Assembly (NCBI GenBank): GCA_963402885.1 | Contig: OY727093.1 | Coordinates: 23,063,409-23,127,408, forward strand | Source: Antedon bifida | Lineage: Eukaryota > Echinodermata > Crinoidea > Comatulida > Antedonidae | DNA length: 64,000 nucleotides | Direction of reading: 5' to 3' | Shown here: in pieces, positions 24,306 through 38,000 of the stretch | Position numbering within the stretch: the stretch's first letter is position 1 | Layout of the letters: each line of letters opens with the position of its first letter | Program-made: the position numbers and the translations under genes | Notes under the pieces: generated by a model | The model's input: only the letters and a program-made list of their open reading frames with translations | What the model was told of the DNA's origin: nothing | Database searches by the model: none

Positions 24306-27300
24306 ACATCGTTTGCTCTAGTCGTTTCAATTAAACGCTTAACGCACAGGTAAGTTTATAACATAAATAATGTCACTTTGTCAGATGGGTTATTGTATAG
24401 ACCTGGGCTCAGAGCTGGTAGGCATAATTTTTTTGCTCAACCTAGTCCCATCTATTCCTATACTACTGTTATAAAGAAATGGTTCAACATTGTGAAAATA
24501 CACACCTCCTCCCTGTAAGAAATCTTGGTTGCAAACCTGTGATGACAACAAATTAAAAATTAATTATTAAATAATAGCATCAACATTTCAAAGACAGACC
24601 GTCCAGGAGGGCGCTAGGCAAACAAATGAGACGAACATTCATTAATATTTATTCAATTGTACGAATTTCAATTAAATTCTTGAATATTAGATTGATTTCT
24701 GTAAACATTTATGTCAAAAGAACAGACACAGTGGTGAAAGAAAGAGACGTGTTGAAAACAATGCAGTAAATATTAGCAAAATGACAAAACATTTAGAAAC
24801 AAGGCCTAATATACAAATATATTTTACAAAATATTAAATCAAATGAAAGAAAGCACTGGATGTCATCGATTGTTATTGACATTTTTCTTCAGTTTGCTTG
24901 TTTTCTGTCCAGTACCAGATTTCTCAAATCTTTATTGTCAATATAAAAATAGGATTTGTGTGTGTATTGAACAGTCCACACTACAATTCTAGCACTAGGA
25001 TGACCTATTCAACAAGAACATTTTTCCAATTATTTTTTCAGGGGACAATATAAAATTAAAATTAATTTTAAAACATTGTAAAGTAACTAGTTTAATATTA
25101 ATTGAAAATTGAATAATTTAGCATCTAATCAAAATACAAGTGGAAGATTATTTGAATAATTTAGCATCTAATTAAGTGAGTTTGATAAAATGTTTTATAA
25201 CATATTTAATACTTAATAATGCAGAAAATACCAATTTTAGTCTCATATTCATATATATTTCTTTTTCATGCATGTGATTGATTTTTGACATTTATTCACA
25301 GCAAATGTTATTTTCAATTTGTTTATTTTCTATTATGTTATGTTTGTCCAAAATAATACACAGACTCTCGCCTTTTGTTTTATACATTAGTGTGCAAACA
25401 TGTCGTGGTCACTAAAAGAACACATTCAGATTAGATTGTCAAAAAAATAGAAAAAACTCATTTTTAGTGTAAGAAATAAAGGAAAAAACACTACAAGCAT
25501 ACACATTTGATAAAATGACAACAAAATATCGGTCAAAAACGATCAGGAAGTGTGTGGAAAGCGTTCTAGTTTTGTAAAAACCTGTCTAAACACACTAGGC
25601 ATATTATTGTCTACCTACTAAAACAGTTAGTAATGACAGCCATATGCTTAGTACTGACATCAGGCCCCAACCTGTCTACCAAGCTAAATTTAGTAACCAA
25701 TAACTGCTAACTTTTTTTTCTGAATATACACTGATTCTGACATGATAAAAATATGTTGACTGTGCATTAACAAAGCGAAATGGCAAATTAAATTTTCTAA
25801 AGCGTTTGCCTATTAAGTTCTTCATGGTGATGAAACTAAATGTTTGCTTGTGATCCTTACTCAGCAGCAGTGTTATTTACAGTTGTTTTAAAAGTGCAGG
25901 AATAAATAAATAACTGAATAGGATTAAGTGGAAATTTGAATGTACAATTATAGAAATAGTAAATGTTTATGAGTTGAATGGTCACCAGCCTTCCATTGCA
26001 CACAATTCTGAACATTTTTACAAAAGCTGCTGTGTAATAGAATTATTGAACGGAACTTTTACCATTCAATAGTTCATAATAGAACTAATTAAACACACCT
26101 AAGTGTATTCTGCCATTTCATTGGTTAATTTTGCATTAACTCTTGAAAATATTCTGTCCCTTCAACTAGTAAAAAGTTATTATTTGTTACGGTATTATAT
26201 CAGCATTGTTTCAGAAATGTGCTTCTAAAATTGAAAATAGTGGAAACGGTCACGATGTTCTAAATTATTATCTCCTTCCCCCGTCCTGAAACAAAAGCTC
26301 ACTATTTAGAAGTGTCTCAGCATCCACAGTCCTAATCTTAAACATAATGTCAAAATTGAAAAATGACTTCAAAAATAAGCAAAATTGAAAACAGATAAAT
26401 TTCTTTTCAAGTTTATTGAGTCATTAAAGACAGTTTAACATCAATACAAAACAAATTAAAAACATACATTACACCAATAATTAATTATATTAATAATTTG
26501 TGTTACTTTGTCCAACAAAATATACAAGTAGGCTTCTCAAATCTTTCGGACGAATTTATATAGCACACAAAACGTAAAGAACCAGTTTTGAGCTCGCTGA
26601 TATTGAGTCCAATGTAGCACACTACTTTCAATCAGAGATTAATACATAAATATTCGCATTATGTTTGTTATTATATGGCATTAGTATACCAATTATTAAA
26701 GTAAAACTAAGAGTTGTTGTAATATTGACAAAACAATTTAACCAAATGTTATTAATACAATATAAACAAATATTATTAATTTAAAATAACTGTATTATAA
26801 TCGATAAGTATGTAATTTAATGGAGCTGTAATATAAACTCCATGTTAGTAATTAACTTACAAAAACGTAATGAATGAATCCGTAAATTGTGTAGTATTTG
26901 ATAGCTACAGTAATGCATAGTTGATCTATGTGGAAGACATTTGATAAGTTGCTTGTTGATTTAAATTTAATTAAAAGTAAAATTGAACCAACATAATTAA
27001 TGTAATTGATAATATTTGCACAAAATTATGATTATTAATTTAGTTATACATAATGAGTAAATAAATGATATATAAATTGGAAATGTATTTAAAATTCAAC
27101 TCCTAAATAGCCAATTGTCTGCTGCTCTTTCATTGCAAAAAGCACATTGTATAATAATACTAATTAAAATATTGTATTCTCAAAATTAATTTAATCCTTT
27201 TTTACTTAACAACACTTTGGTTTGTGAGTGTCAATTTTACAAATACTCAACACTTAAATCATCTTTGAATTTAGTGACTATTTCATATTATAAAATTGAT

Positions 27301-28776
27301 CTTATCTCACAACCTTTACTTTGCTTTCAATACTCTACAGCAAGTGCAAGTATAAACACCCAGTCAGAAAAACAAATTTGAGATATAGAAAAACAAGCCA
27401 AAACTCCTTCAACCAAAAAGGTCATGTTTTATGACCCAGTAAACAAAATTAAAGTCACTAATTACTAGTGTTCCATAAGGTCATAACATTAGAGTTTTGT
27501 AGCTTTGTTTGTGTACGAGTCAGGTAAAAATTGCACTCATAAATGCCCGCCAGAATTTGGAAACTCGTAGAGACAGAATGGCACCAAGTAAAGACCATTC
27601 GGAGATCACAGGAAATGAATGTTTAACTCTGAAAAGGTCACGTTCGTATAAAGGAATAGTCCTCTTATTACTAACAAAATGCAATATATATTGCTTTTTA
27701 TATGTGAATGTGTAATAGTTTATTAAACAAGATAAATTGCCAATTACAATGGAGCTGTTTTGTTATTGAGACAGGATTTGAGCCCAGGCCTTGGGATAAC
27801 CTACCGAAGACCTGTAGAACTAAGCTAAAGTAATAACAATGAATGTGAAATATATTCACCAGTGGTTTAAAAATACATTAGCGTCTGAATATGTTATGGC
27901 TTTTAAACATGTTTCATCGGGTATAAGGTAAATAACTTTGATCTGATATCTCGGCCACAGTAGGTGTCTCCTGCGATTAATATAATGATCTCGCAAGATG
28001 GCAAAAATTGCAACTATATTTACAATAATATAAAAAGATTTTTAAAAAACATGGTATTCAACTTTAGCATGCTTTATCCTTTTTTAAGTTAATAAAATTA
28101 GCAATATTATTACATGGAATATTTATCCTTTGAAACTCAAGTCAAATATTTACAGGTTTTTGTTCAACTTTAAAACAAATTAATATAAACAAAATGCATT
28201 GCATTTAAACATTTAAAATTACTATGTACAATGAAAGGACATTAACTACAGTAAATAACATAACAATTTCAGCACTTTTAGTTACTAATGAAGTGAAAGA
28301 ACATTGTGAATAACATAACTTAAAATGATAAATTAAAATAAATATTTGTTCATAATTTATAGAAAGCACACCAATATGTTCAGATGGATTTAGCTACCTT
28401 GGAAAAACAATATTTACATTCTACTTAACTCAACATTATATTTGAGATTATTAATATTATTATTATTATGATTTTTACACTTAATCAGAATATCATTTTG
28501 ATTTTTTACAAAATGTATTTTCAGTTGTATACATCAGGAAGACTAGTTACTGCATATAGTTTGTTCAAAATTTTACTAATACTTTGTAATTATGATACTA
28601 TAATATAATTACACATTTAATTACTGTTAACCAAAATATAGCTATTTCGGGCAAAGTATAACAGAAAAACGAGATGTTTCTATATTCTCAAAAGCCATAC
28701 ACCACTTCTGATCTGTTTTTGATTCGTACTAGTTTGATAATTGCCTAATTATGATAGGTGTGCTCGTTTTTATATT

Positions 28777-29090
28777 TTATACTTCAAGTTCATTCGTATT
28801 TGTACTTTTAACATCAGCTGTCAGGCCTTGTACATAGTCCTCTTTTGACATGATTTGTTTAATTGTAGCACCTTTTTTGCGACCAAAGCCAGCTCCTAAG
28901 TTATCCTCTCTTTTACAGTAGCTATAACGGTGGTTCATGTGCTGACTGTAAGATCCTGAATGTGAGAACTTCTTTAAACATTTATTGCACTGGTAAGGTT
29001 TCTCACCACTATGCAGACGAGAGTGTTCCATTAAATGGTGTTTGTGTTTAAACGCTTTTCCACATTCTTTGCACATGTGAGGACGTTTTC
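28777..29090 (-). CDS. ZEB: ZEB coding exon 5 (last)
   Basis: This exon encodes the second and third carboxyl-terminal fingers ([17 protein letters not shown] and [17 protein letters not shown], the latter closing with RYSYC) and a tail of about 46 residues ending TNTNELEV before the stop. The acceptor lies at 29091-29092 (reverse strand). The tail is shorter than the acidic tails of vertebrate ZEBs and less acidic. Confidence 0.95.
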
Positions 29091-32000
29091 CTACAAAATA
29101 AAAAATATATTATTATTTAAGTATGAATTGAACTTCAGGCAATGATTATTACATTTATAAATCAACATCTGTTATTATCAGAATTTTTCAATCTGTTTAT
29201 TAACTCTTAATTCCCCTAGTCGTTTATGTTTAAGTAACAGCGATAAGAAAGATTAAAAAACAACTGTTGACGACAAGCGGTCTTGGTCCTGCTGTGTATC
29301 TCTGTAATTTTTATCCGTGGCAAACCTTTTAGAACACTGTTAACGTGAGGAGTCAGAATACCTACGCGGGAAAGCCACCTGTTGGTTACCGTGAGCTCCC
29401 TCTCCAGTTTGTCTTGCTGTGAACATGTGCCTAAACACTTACGAGTTTCCTTTCATCACAAACTGGATCTCGAGGGAAGAGCCCAGAAGACCACCTGTTT
29501 CCTGTGGTCCAGCTGTTTTGTGGTTCTTCGGCAAAGGTCCCACGCCATTGCAATGTCATTATTGCCGGGCTATTGAAATGTCATTATTGTCATTAACTGA
29601 ATGTCATTGAAGGTGAGCAACGGTCTGCTAAAAAGAAGGGTAATTTACTCACCCTTTACTACTACAGTACTAATAAATACATTTGTGGCTATTTTATATT
29701 GATTTGAGTTTCGTGTACATGGAATGATCCCATATTAGGATATATTGGGCTTAATATATCTGAACTACCGAATCCGAGTGTGAAGAGAAAAAAAAGATTT
29801 TAAATCAGATAGGATATTTGGGTAATTTTAAGACTAAAATTGTCTAAGGAGGATTTCCTGAATTTGCTGTTAACAATGCAACATTCCCGATTGTTGACTT
29901 AAAATGCGATACTAATAGGTATTCTATATCACCCCTTAATAGTGACCCCTGACCAACATATAATGGTAAAACAATTATTACTGTATTGCTAATAGTATAT
30001 TTTTAGAAATTATATAGTACATTGAATATCTATATATTGAACATTTTATGTAATTAAGTTAAACCTTATAACATTTCAAAAGACAACTTGTTGTTTCATT
30101 TCAATGGACAAATTTAAGAATAGACGATTATTAAACATATTGTGGTGATGTACAAGTCAGTGGTTGACATAACTTGTGATATTGAAAGGAAAACTTGTAA
30201 TTATCATACCTGAATGTTCATAAACGTGTCTCAAGAGAGAGCTATGCTTTTGAAATGTCTTCGGACATTGACTGCATGCGTACAGTCCTCCAATTACACT
30301 GCGTACAACCCGATCTCGCCTCCTCTGCTTACCAGGAGTATCATCAATGTAAATATCATCATACATGCTATCCATTCTTGATGAGTTCATGTCTATAAAA
30401 AATATTAAAATTAATGAATTAATCACTGATTAAAAAATTTAAACATGTAATTTGGATTGAATGCATTAGGAATACACTTTATTTAACTAAATCATTCCAT
30501 CTGTTTGTTTTTTAGAAAAAGGAAATGCCACTAAGTTTACATTAATTAGATTCGACATAGATGTAAGGTAGAGATTATGATGGTCTATCGGCAGACTTAC
30601 TGGAGTCGGTTAGTAGCCTTTGTTTCACTATTAAGAAGCATCATCAGAAAGTAATTATAGTAGGATATATTGATATTAAAGATTACAGTCAAGTCATTTG
30701 CATATGTAAAAATCACTATTAAAGCTTTGAACTTTATTATTATGTTTCTGTACAGTAGTTTGAAGTATGCTTGTTATGAAAACCCCTTTAAAATGCTTCT
30801 ATTTGAATTCAATACAAAAATATAAATATTTATAAAAACCAGAAATTTAATAATTACCATGACTGTCTTCCGTGTAACTCTTAGGTGAGTGCACAGGATA
30901 AGGTGGCGAGTGGCTCAGTTCAATGGTTCCAGGTTTTCTTAGGACCGGTTCAGCTGTCATGATCTCTGGAATCTGTGGGTAGTCCATCGGTGCAACACTG
31001 ATCCTTGGTCGTTTAGACTGGTACCCATTTGGTAATGGTAAATAGGCAATGTATGGTGATTCAGGGTATCTTCGTTTGTTAACTTGTGGTACTGGACTGT
31101 GTGCTTTAATAGTGTTCTCAAAATACATACTTGCTTGTGGATGGAGAGGGGGTCGCATTGGTAAACCTGAATAAAGTATGCTTCCCATTGCTGGCGAAAA
31201 CAAGGATGGGTACTTGTAACGAAACATTAGGTTATTTCGGTCCATATGGTATTCTAGAGGTGGTGGAGACCGTTTAGGTACACTTAAATCAAGCGGAGCA
31301 TCATTGTATATATTTGATGGTGATGATGTAACTATCGGTCTTGAATGGTAGCTTGAAGGACTTGTCTGTGGACTTGAAATCGGTGAAGTTGTTTGTATTG
31401 TCAGCGGTGTTGGACGAACTCTGGTAAGATCTACACCTCGACTTTCATCTACTTCTTGTCCAGTTGTTTGTTCTTCAGTTTGTTCTGATGGAGATGGACT
31501 GCTTTCAAACCTATCAGCTGATCCATTGATGGTAGCCTTTTCTGCATATTCAAGTCCTTTTAGTGATGGATCAGTACCATCTTTCTCTTGTTGCCAAGAC
31601 TTCTCAAACCAATCAGATATGATTTTTACATTGAGGTTTAAAGCCTGAGAGATCTTGTTCAATCCATCTTCAGATGGTTGGGCTTGCAAGGCATAGAATG
31701 CCCTTAATGCTTGCTCTTGAACACTTGAGATTGCCTGAACTGCTTTTGGCTCCTCAGCTTCTTCCATTGGTTCTTCATTCTCTTCTTTCTCACTATTTTC
31801 TTCCTTATCACTCTCCATTTCAATAGTCTGATCATCGCTTAAAGCTGCCTTTTCTTCGTTTATCATGGAAACGTCTTCCACTTCTTCTATCTCTTTTTCA
31901 GTTACTTCCTTGTCATTTCTATTGTGGTGGTTAACAGGTACTAAAGCAGGGACATCATTGAGCATTTTTTGTCTACATACGTCTATGTTCATATCACAAA

Positions 32001-35000
32001 GGTATCGCTCATGTTGATGTTTTTCAATCGGACTGTCAAATGATTCTCCACATAACCGACAAAATTCTTTGCAATTGCTTTTAAGCGGAGGAGGTTGGTC
32101 CACACTGCTAACAGCCTCTTGAACTTCTTCATTCTTAGTACAAATGTATCTTTCATGTTGGTGCAACTCTATGGGGTTCTCAAAGAACTTGCCACAAAAT
32201 TTACAAAAAACCTTTTCTAAGCTACCAGTATTATTCTTACGATGGGTTTCTAGGCAGCTGGCAACAGCTTTGGCTTCGTGAACCTTCTTTAAAGTGTAGT
32301 CAACTATGCTGTAATTGTCATCTTGAGGTGGATTAGGGGCACTGGCCGTTTTTACCAGCTTTGCAGAAACTATGGCTTTATCTTTAATTATTTCAGGAAC
32401 TTGAACTTTTTCAGTTGTATTTACTTTTGGACTTATAATTTCAATATGTTCTTGAGTTGGGTTTACCGTCTTTTTTATCTTAGAAATGTCTGTATTTTGC
32501 CCTTCCTGTTGCTGCTTTGTAACAGTGGCACCAACAATTTCTAAAACTTTCTTTACTGCTTCATTTGGCGGAGATGATAGATGAAGTTGGTTTTGTTTAT
32601 CAGCAAAGCTTTGATTCGGTGTTAGGCCATTTGGAGAAGGGATTTTAACATGCAATGGAGAAAAGAATGAGATATTATTTGATATTGACTGTCCATTGTT
32701 CTCTTTACCACTTCCTTCATTGCTATCTGGTAAAACATCTCCAGAAACTACTTTAACAGGAGCCGCCATTGCATCCTTTATGATAGGCGGTAAATGAACT
32801 GGAGAGCACTTTTTACTGCTGATATGTGAACTGTATGAACCAGAGTGAGAAAATCGCTTTCGGCAGATTGAGCATTCATAAGGCTTTTCTCCACTGTGAA
32901 TTCTAAGGTGCTCCTTCAAGTGATGTTTATACTTAAATGCTTTACTGCACTCGCCACATTTAAATTTGCGATTTCCTGATGTATGTGTCAACATATGTCG
33001 TTGCAGTCTGTAAATGTTCACAAAAGCCTTGTTGCAAATTTCGCAAACTTGATTACGACCGGGCATGTGCGTTGCCATGTGACGTTCCAACTGAGATTTG
33101 TGCGCAAAACAATAATTGCATTTTGGACAAGAGAAACTGTTCAACCCTTTCTCGTGACGGTACTTAATATGCTCTTTAAGTGATGTTAATCTTTTGTAGG
33201 TACGATCACAATATGGGCAGTTCACTGGCTCCAAACCATTCTCGTCTTCGTCTCCTAAACACATTAAAAAGAAAATATAAAGTCAAGTTCCAAATAGTTT
33301 TAGTAGAAAAAAATACTCTCTGATCTGACATATGCAGTCAGTAGACACATTTAACAATGAATGTATGCTAATGAAGATACATTAAGAAGCTGATCTTAAC
33401 CTGAACATGTGTGTAACACCTCATTTGTTTTAACACATACCTACTTAATGACCTAAAATGTGTGTGCATAATGATTATGATCACTGCATTTAAGAACACA
33501 GTCTACTTGTACACCAGTTTCGGAAACATTCAGTCAACATGTGTCAACATCCTCATTTAATTGCCAATATTTTTCTAAACCTTTAAATGTGTACATTTTA
33601 GACCATCTTCCTAACATCTGCAGGCCAAGGTTAATTTTCCAATGCAAATTGATTGTCATCTAACACATGGAACATAATGGTGAAGCGAATACCATTTTTT
33701 AGTTTTTTACTAAACGGTATTTGGTTTGTTATACAATGCAATATTATTGTATTTATGTATTACATTATAGTGTAAAACAAAAGTAAAGCTATGATTAATC
33801 CTGTTAAAAGTTTATTGACTTCACGTGTTCAAGGCAGGGTATGCATGCATTAAGTCACATGTTTGTTGTGCTCAATAAAATGAAAATAGTGCACATTAAA
33901 ATTTGCAAGTTGGCATCATAATAACTGAAAACAAATTGTTTACTTATTAAATTACCATTGTTTAAATTTCACTAGATTTTTAATAAAGGTTGATTTGCCA
34001 TAAGTATAACCACTTTTTTATATAATAACATCATGACATCCATGATAAAATAATATTGCAAAGTAGATGATGCTGTAGTTTAATTACGTCAAATACAATG
34101 GTTAACTAAATACTCTAAATATATTACCTTTATATTCACCACGTCTTTCCTCATCCACAGCTTCAGGATAAATAACCATAGTGTTACTTCTAGTCAAGTA
34201 CTCTTCCAGATGGATTCCTGTATCTACTCCACTATCTCCGGAACCGCCACCATCTTGATTCTCATCTATATCTATTTCCTCCTCAGAACTTCCATGTTCA
34301 AAAGAGTCATCAGTACTGTTGGTATCGGATCGACTCATTGGGGAGCTAGGTGAATCTTCTACAATGGGGTCATTGGTAAGGTCAATTCCTCGATCCGATG
34401 TGCTACTGTTTGTTTCATTCTTGTCTAAAATATCATCAACTGTAATCAAATTAAAGAAAAACAATTAATAGATTTGAAGGGGTTGTTGAAACATCAACTG
34501 GTTTTTTTTAGCTACTGTACTACACAAAATGCCATTATGAAGTTCTTTGTTTGAACATTAAAAATGTCATTTGAGAACTTAATATTTCAAGGAAGTCAAA
34601 ATGAAGGAAGTAAGGAAATTGCAAAGTATGCTACCTCAAGTAGGAAACTTCACAACTCAATAAGATACAAGGAAGACAATTGGATACCTACTTCAACCTA
34701 AACAATTCAACCTGAATAGGTAGATATAAGATCCAGGGGGAGGGGAGATATCCTCTGCAAGCCTCCCTGCCCCCAAGTACAAAGCTTGTTAAATTATAAT
34801 TTATTCAAATCCGATATTCACATATATAAACATTCATACTTTTCAGAAAACCAGACATATTAGGCCAGCCCAATGGTGTCCAGTTAATTGAGTTAACTGA
34901 TATGTTTTTATCTGAATCTGAATAACGCTTAGTGAAAACTTTTGAATTATTAAAAAAAATAACCAGTACTAAACTTTTCACTTTATGCAGTCAACTAGAG

Positions 35001-38000
35001 TTACTTTTTTCTTCCTTGAGAAAAATTAATAAAGTTTATTTTACTTTGGCATATTATAAATTGATAAGTATTTCCTTAACAGGATTATCGGTTTTTGAAT
35101 TGGCTTTTAAATACTTTATAAGGCGGTGAATATTAAAGTAACACCACAAATAACTGACTAAGTAATTATACTGTTCACCAAGTGGTTCAATGAGGAACAT
35201 ATGTAGGAGAAAATATAACCCTAAATATAGCATCTTACAGGATAAATGAATCCACTTCAATCAAGATAAACACATCATTACTTTATGAAGTGAACGAATA
35301 GTGACAATTAATATGGTTTTAGCTGGCACAATTAAAATAAGGAAATAAGAGAAAAAAGAACAACATTTCCCCTTTTCTTTCTAATATCAGAACATCCTTA
35401 TTTTATATCATATACCTAGTAACAGTATATATAATTAACACAATTTCAAAAATAGGATACAAAATGTTAGTGAAATATAATAAGAACATTAATTTGTTTT
35501 ATACCTTGCTAAGTTGTACAATAGCAACTTTAACATTATACAACCTTATCATTATACAATACAAGTAGCAATGTGAAAGGTCTGCTAAACAAAAAGTATA
35601 AGTAAAACACTTTCCTATGTCATCATCAGTAAAGCATTGTAAATTTGAAAATATTAATTATATAATTTAACAAATAATTATTATAAATAACAAACAACCT
35701 TACCTTTTAAAAATATCTGGTCAGACAATAAAAACTTATCTATTTTTGCATACATTTTTATATCAAATGCATGCAAGCTGAAACTATTATTATGTGTTAT
35801 TCCATAACGGAGGCAAGTAAGTGAATGAGATGGAGCTTGAACAGCAGAGATGACATACAAGTTACAGATTGAAAGACAAAGAATAACTAACACTCATATA
35901 GAACAAAACATGTTGTAAGAGAGCCTGAGGGATTGAGCCTGAGGAAACAAAGGAACACCTTTGATTTGGTGCCAGTCAGTCTGGCATGCTCTACCTGGGC
36001 TTTCAACACTCACAGCCTGCTTTATGATTCATTAACATAATTACCATAACACCTGATTATATTATTAAAACCCCAGGCAGGTGATACATTGGTTTATAAT
36101 GGGGACATGTGGAATGGTTGGTTGAACATTGTAACAGGAGTGTTGCACACTTATTCAGTTGGTTTCTATAGAACGCGCACAAGGCAATCTGGCCACTCAG
36201 GTAAACTATACTTTACAATCAATTAGGATTGATTTATTCTCAATGGGGTTTTGTCAACATCAGCCCTCATCTGCTCAAAATTACAAAAGGCATTTCTACA
36301 TCATGTAATTTAAGGGAAAAGCTAGATAACAAATCCCAATATTATAATAAAGAAAAAACATTTAATGAAAATCAATTTAATGAAAATTACAATTTATTTT
36401 TTCTAAGAGTGATTATCATGAGCAATTTGATGAGATCCTTTGTCTGTAAATCTTGTAAGGTACCTTACAGGTAATTATTCATTGATATTAGATCGGCACG
36501 CCAGTCATAAATTTGTTATTTAGCAGTTCTTTGTTAAGTTGTATTAAGTGCTAGAATAAATCTTGTACTGTAGTTGCTAACTTTGTAAAAATTATTTTTT
36601 AATTTGACTAGCTTAATAAATGTGAGGAAGATTAAGTTAAGATAATTATAATTATATAAACACTAATATTTACATAATATTATAGATCATTGTTCTCACT
36701 ACTTTCTAATTTATTGTCAATTCAATAAATGTATTATATTATTGTTGAAAATGATGTTTACATTTAAAAGTGGGCCTATTTAAAATAGTTATTAATATCA
36801 AAATAAGATGTTTTTGTAATTTACAGTAACATATTTATATCTTATTAAATAACTTTTCTTTGTTATTCAAAGTTGTGGCCTGAATGCAGTACACTGTTAC
36901 AGTTAATTATGTGGAGTGCATTTAGGGAAAACCTTTTATTAGACTCATTGTTCAGAGGTATCACTCACACACACACTTGGCATGCTTCTATTATTTAGAA
37001 TCTTAAGTAGGTGTATGGTAGGTATAGCAGTGGTATTTTTGTGATATCATAGATAGCTAATTTAACTAAAATAGATTGTTAGTTAAACATTTCAATATAA
37101 ATAGATTGTTAACATTTTTTTTTCTGATGAACTAACTTATAATATAAACCATTCAAACTCTCAGAAAAGTAATCAAATGACAAACTATGCAAATAGTCTT
37201 TAAGAAAAGCATTAATTTACTATTACCTGGTCAATTTTAATCTAGAAATTAAAAACCATTATATAATACTTACCTTATTTAAAAAATAAATAAGATTATA
37301 TTTTTACCTCCAGTACATTACAAAAATTATTATTTTAAAATAAATTACTGTATAATATATTTAGCTTAAATGAATCACACATACCTGTATTACCGAAGCC
37401 CATTGTGTTAAAAATGGAAACAATTTATCCAGGAACGACTAAGATGAGTCATATATACAGGAAAAATTAACAATGAATATAATTTAGAAGTCAACTTGCT
37501 ATATTAGTATAACCCAGATTATACTTTACAACACTATATTATAGAAACCTACCTTGAACCTACGAGGGACTTCCCCTTTAATGACATCATCATACACAGT
37601 ATGAGGAGAGTCAGGTGATAGAGCAATGGTTGTCAGGTGTTTCTTCTTTAAATAAGGATTTAATGGATCACCCATCTCATTCACTATCATTTTTAACAAC
37701 ATCAAGGACAATAACACATCAGGTGACATTATTTGATTGTTATCATCACTGTCATATGATACATTTTTTTATTGTTTTAAAATACCGCATGACTTTTTCT
37801 CCAATCAAAATTGAACTTTTATTTTCAGTAAAATGGATTATTAGTTTACACATTTTACAATCTAAAGCAAACACCTTTTGGTACCTGTGCCATCTTGCTT
37901 GGAACAACTAACAACTTGAACTGATGTAACTAATGTACCAAGCAAACAAAAAAAAGAGGGTGCCCAAAAGGAAACTGGACAGCAACTGGAAGGTTGATTA

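Larger units (their letters stand above)
20499..28776. other. Gene-poor tract downstream of ZEB
   Basis: No supported gene is seen in these 8 kb. From about 24360 onward it is very A+T-rich; the part nearest 28776 may include the 3' UTR of the minus-strand ZEB gene. Two short minus-strand frames (22363-22608 and 23560-23748) have balanced amino-acid use but no recognised domain, and are listed separately. Confidence 0.5.

Noticed and set aside
29382-29610. Two overlapping plus-strand frames of about 63 codons
   Set aside because: They lie in the intron between ZEB coding exons 4 and 5 and show no domain or splice support.
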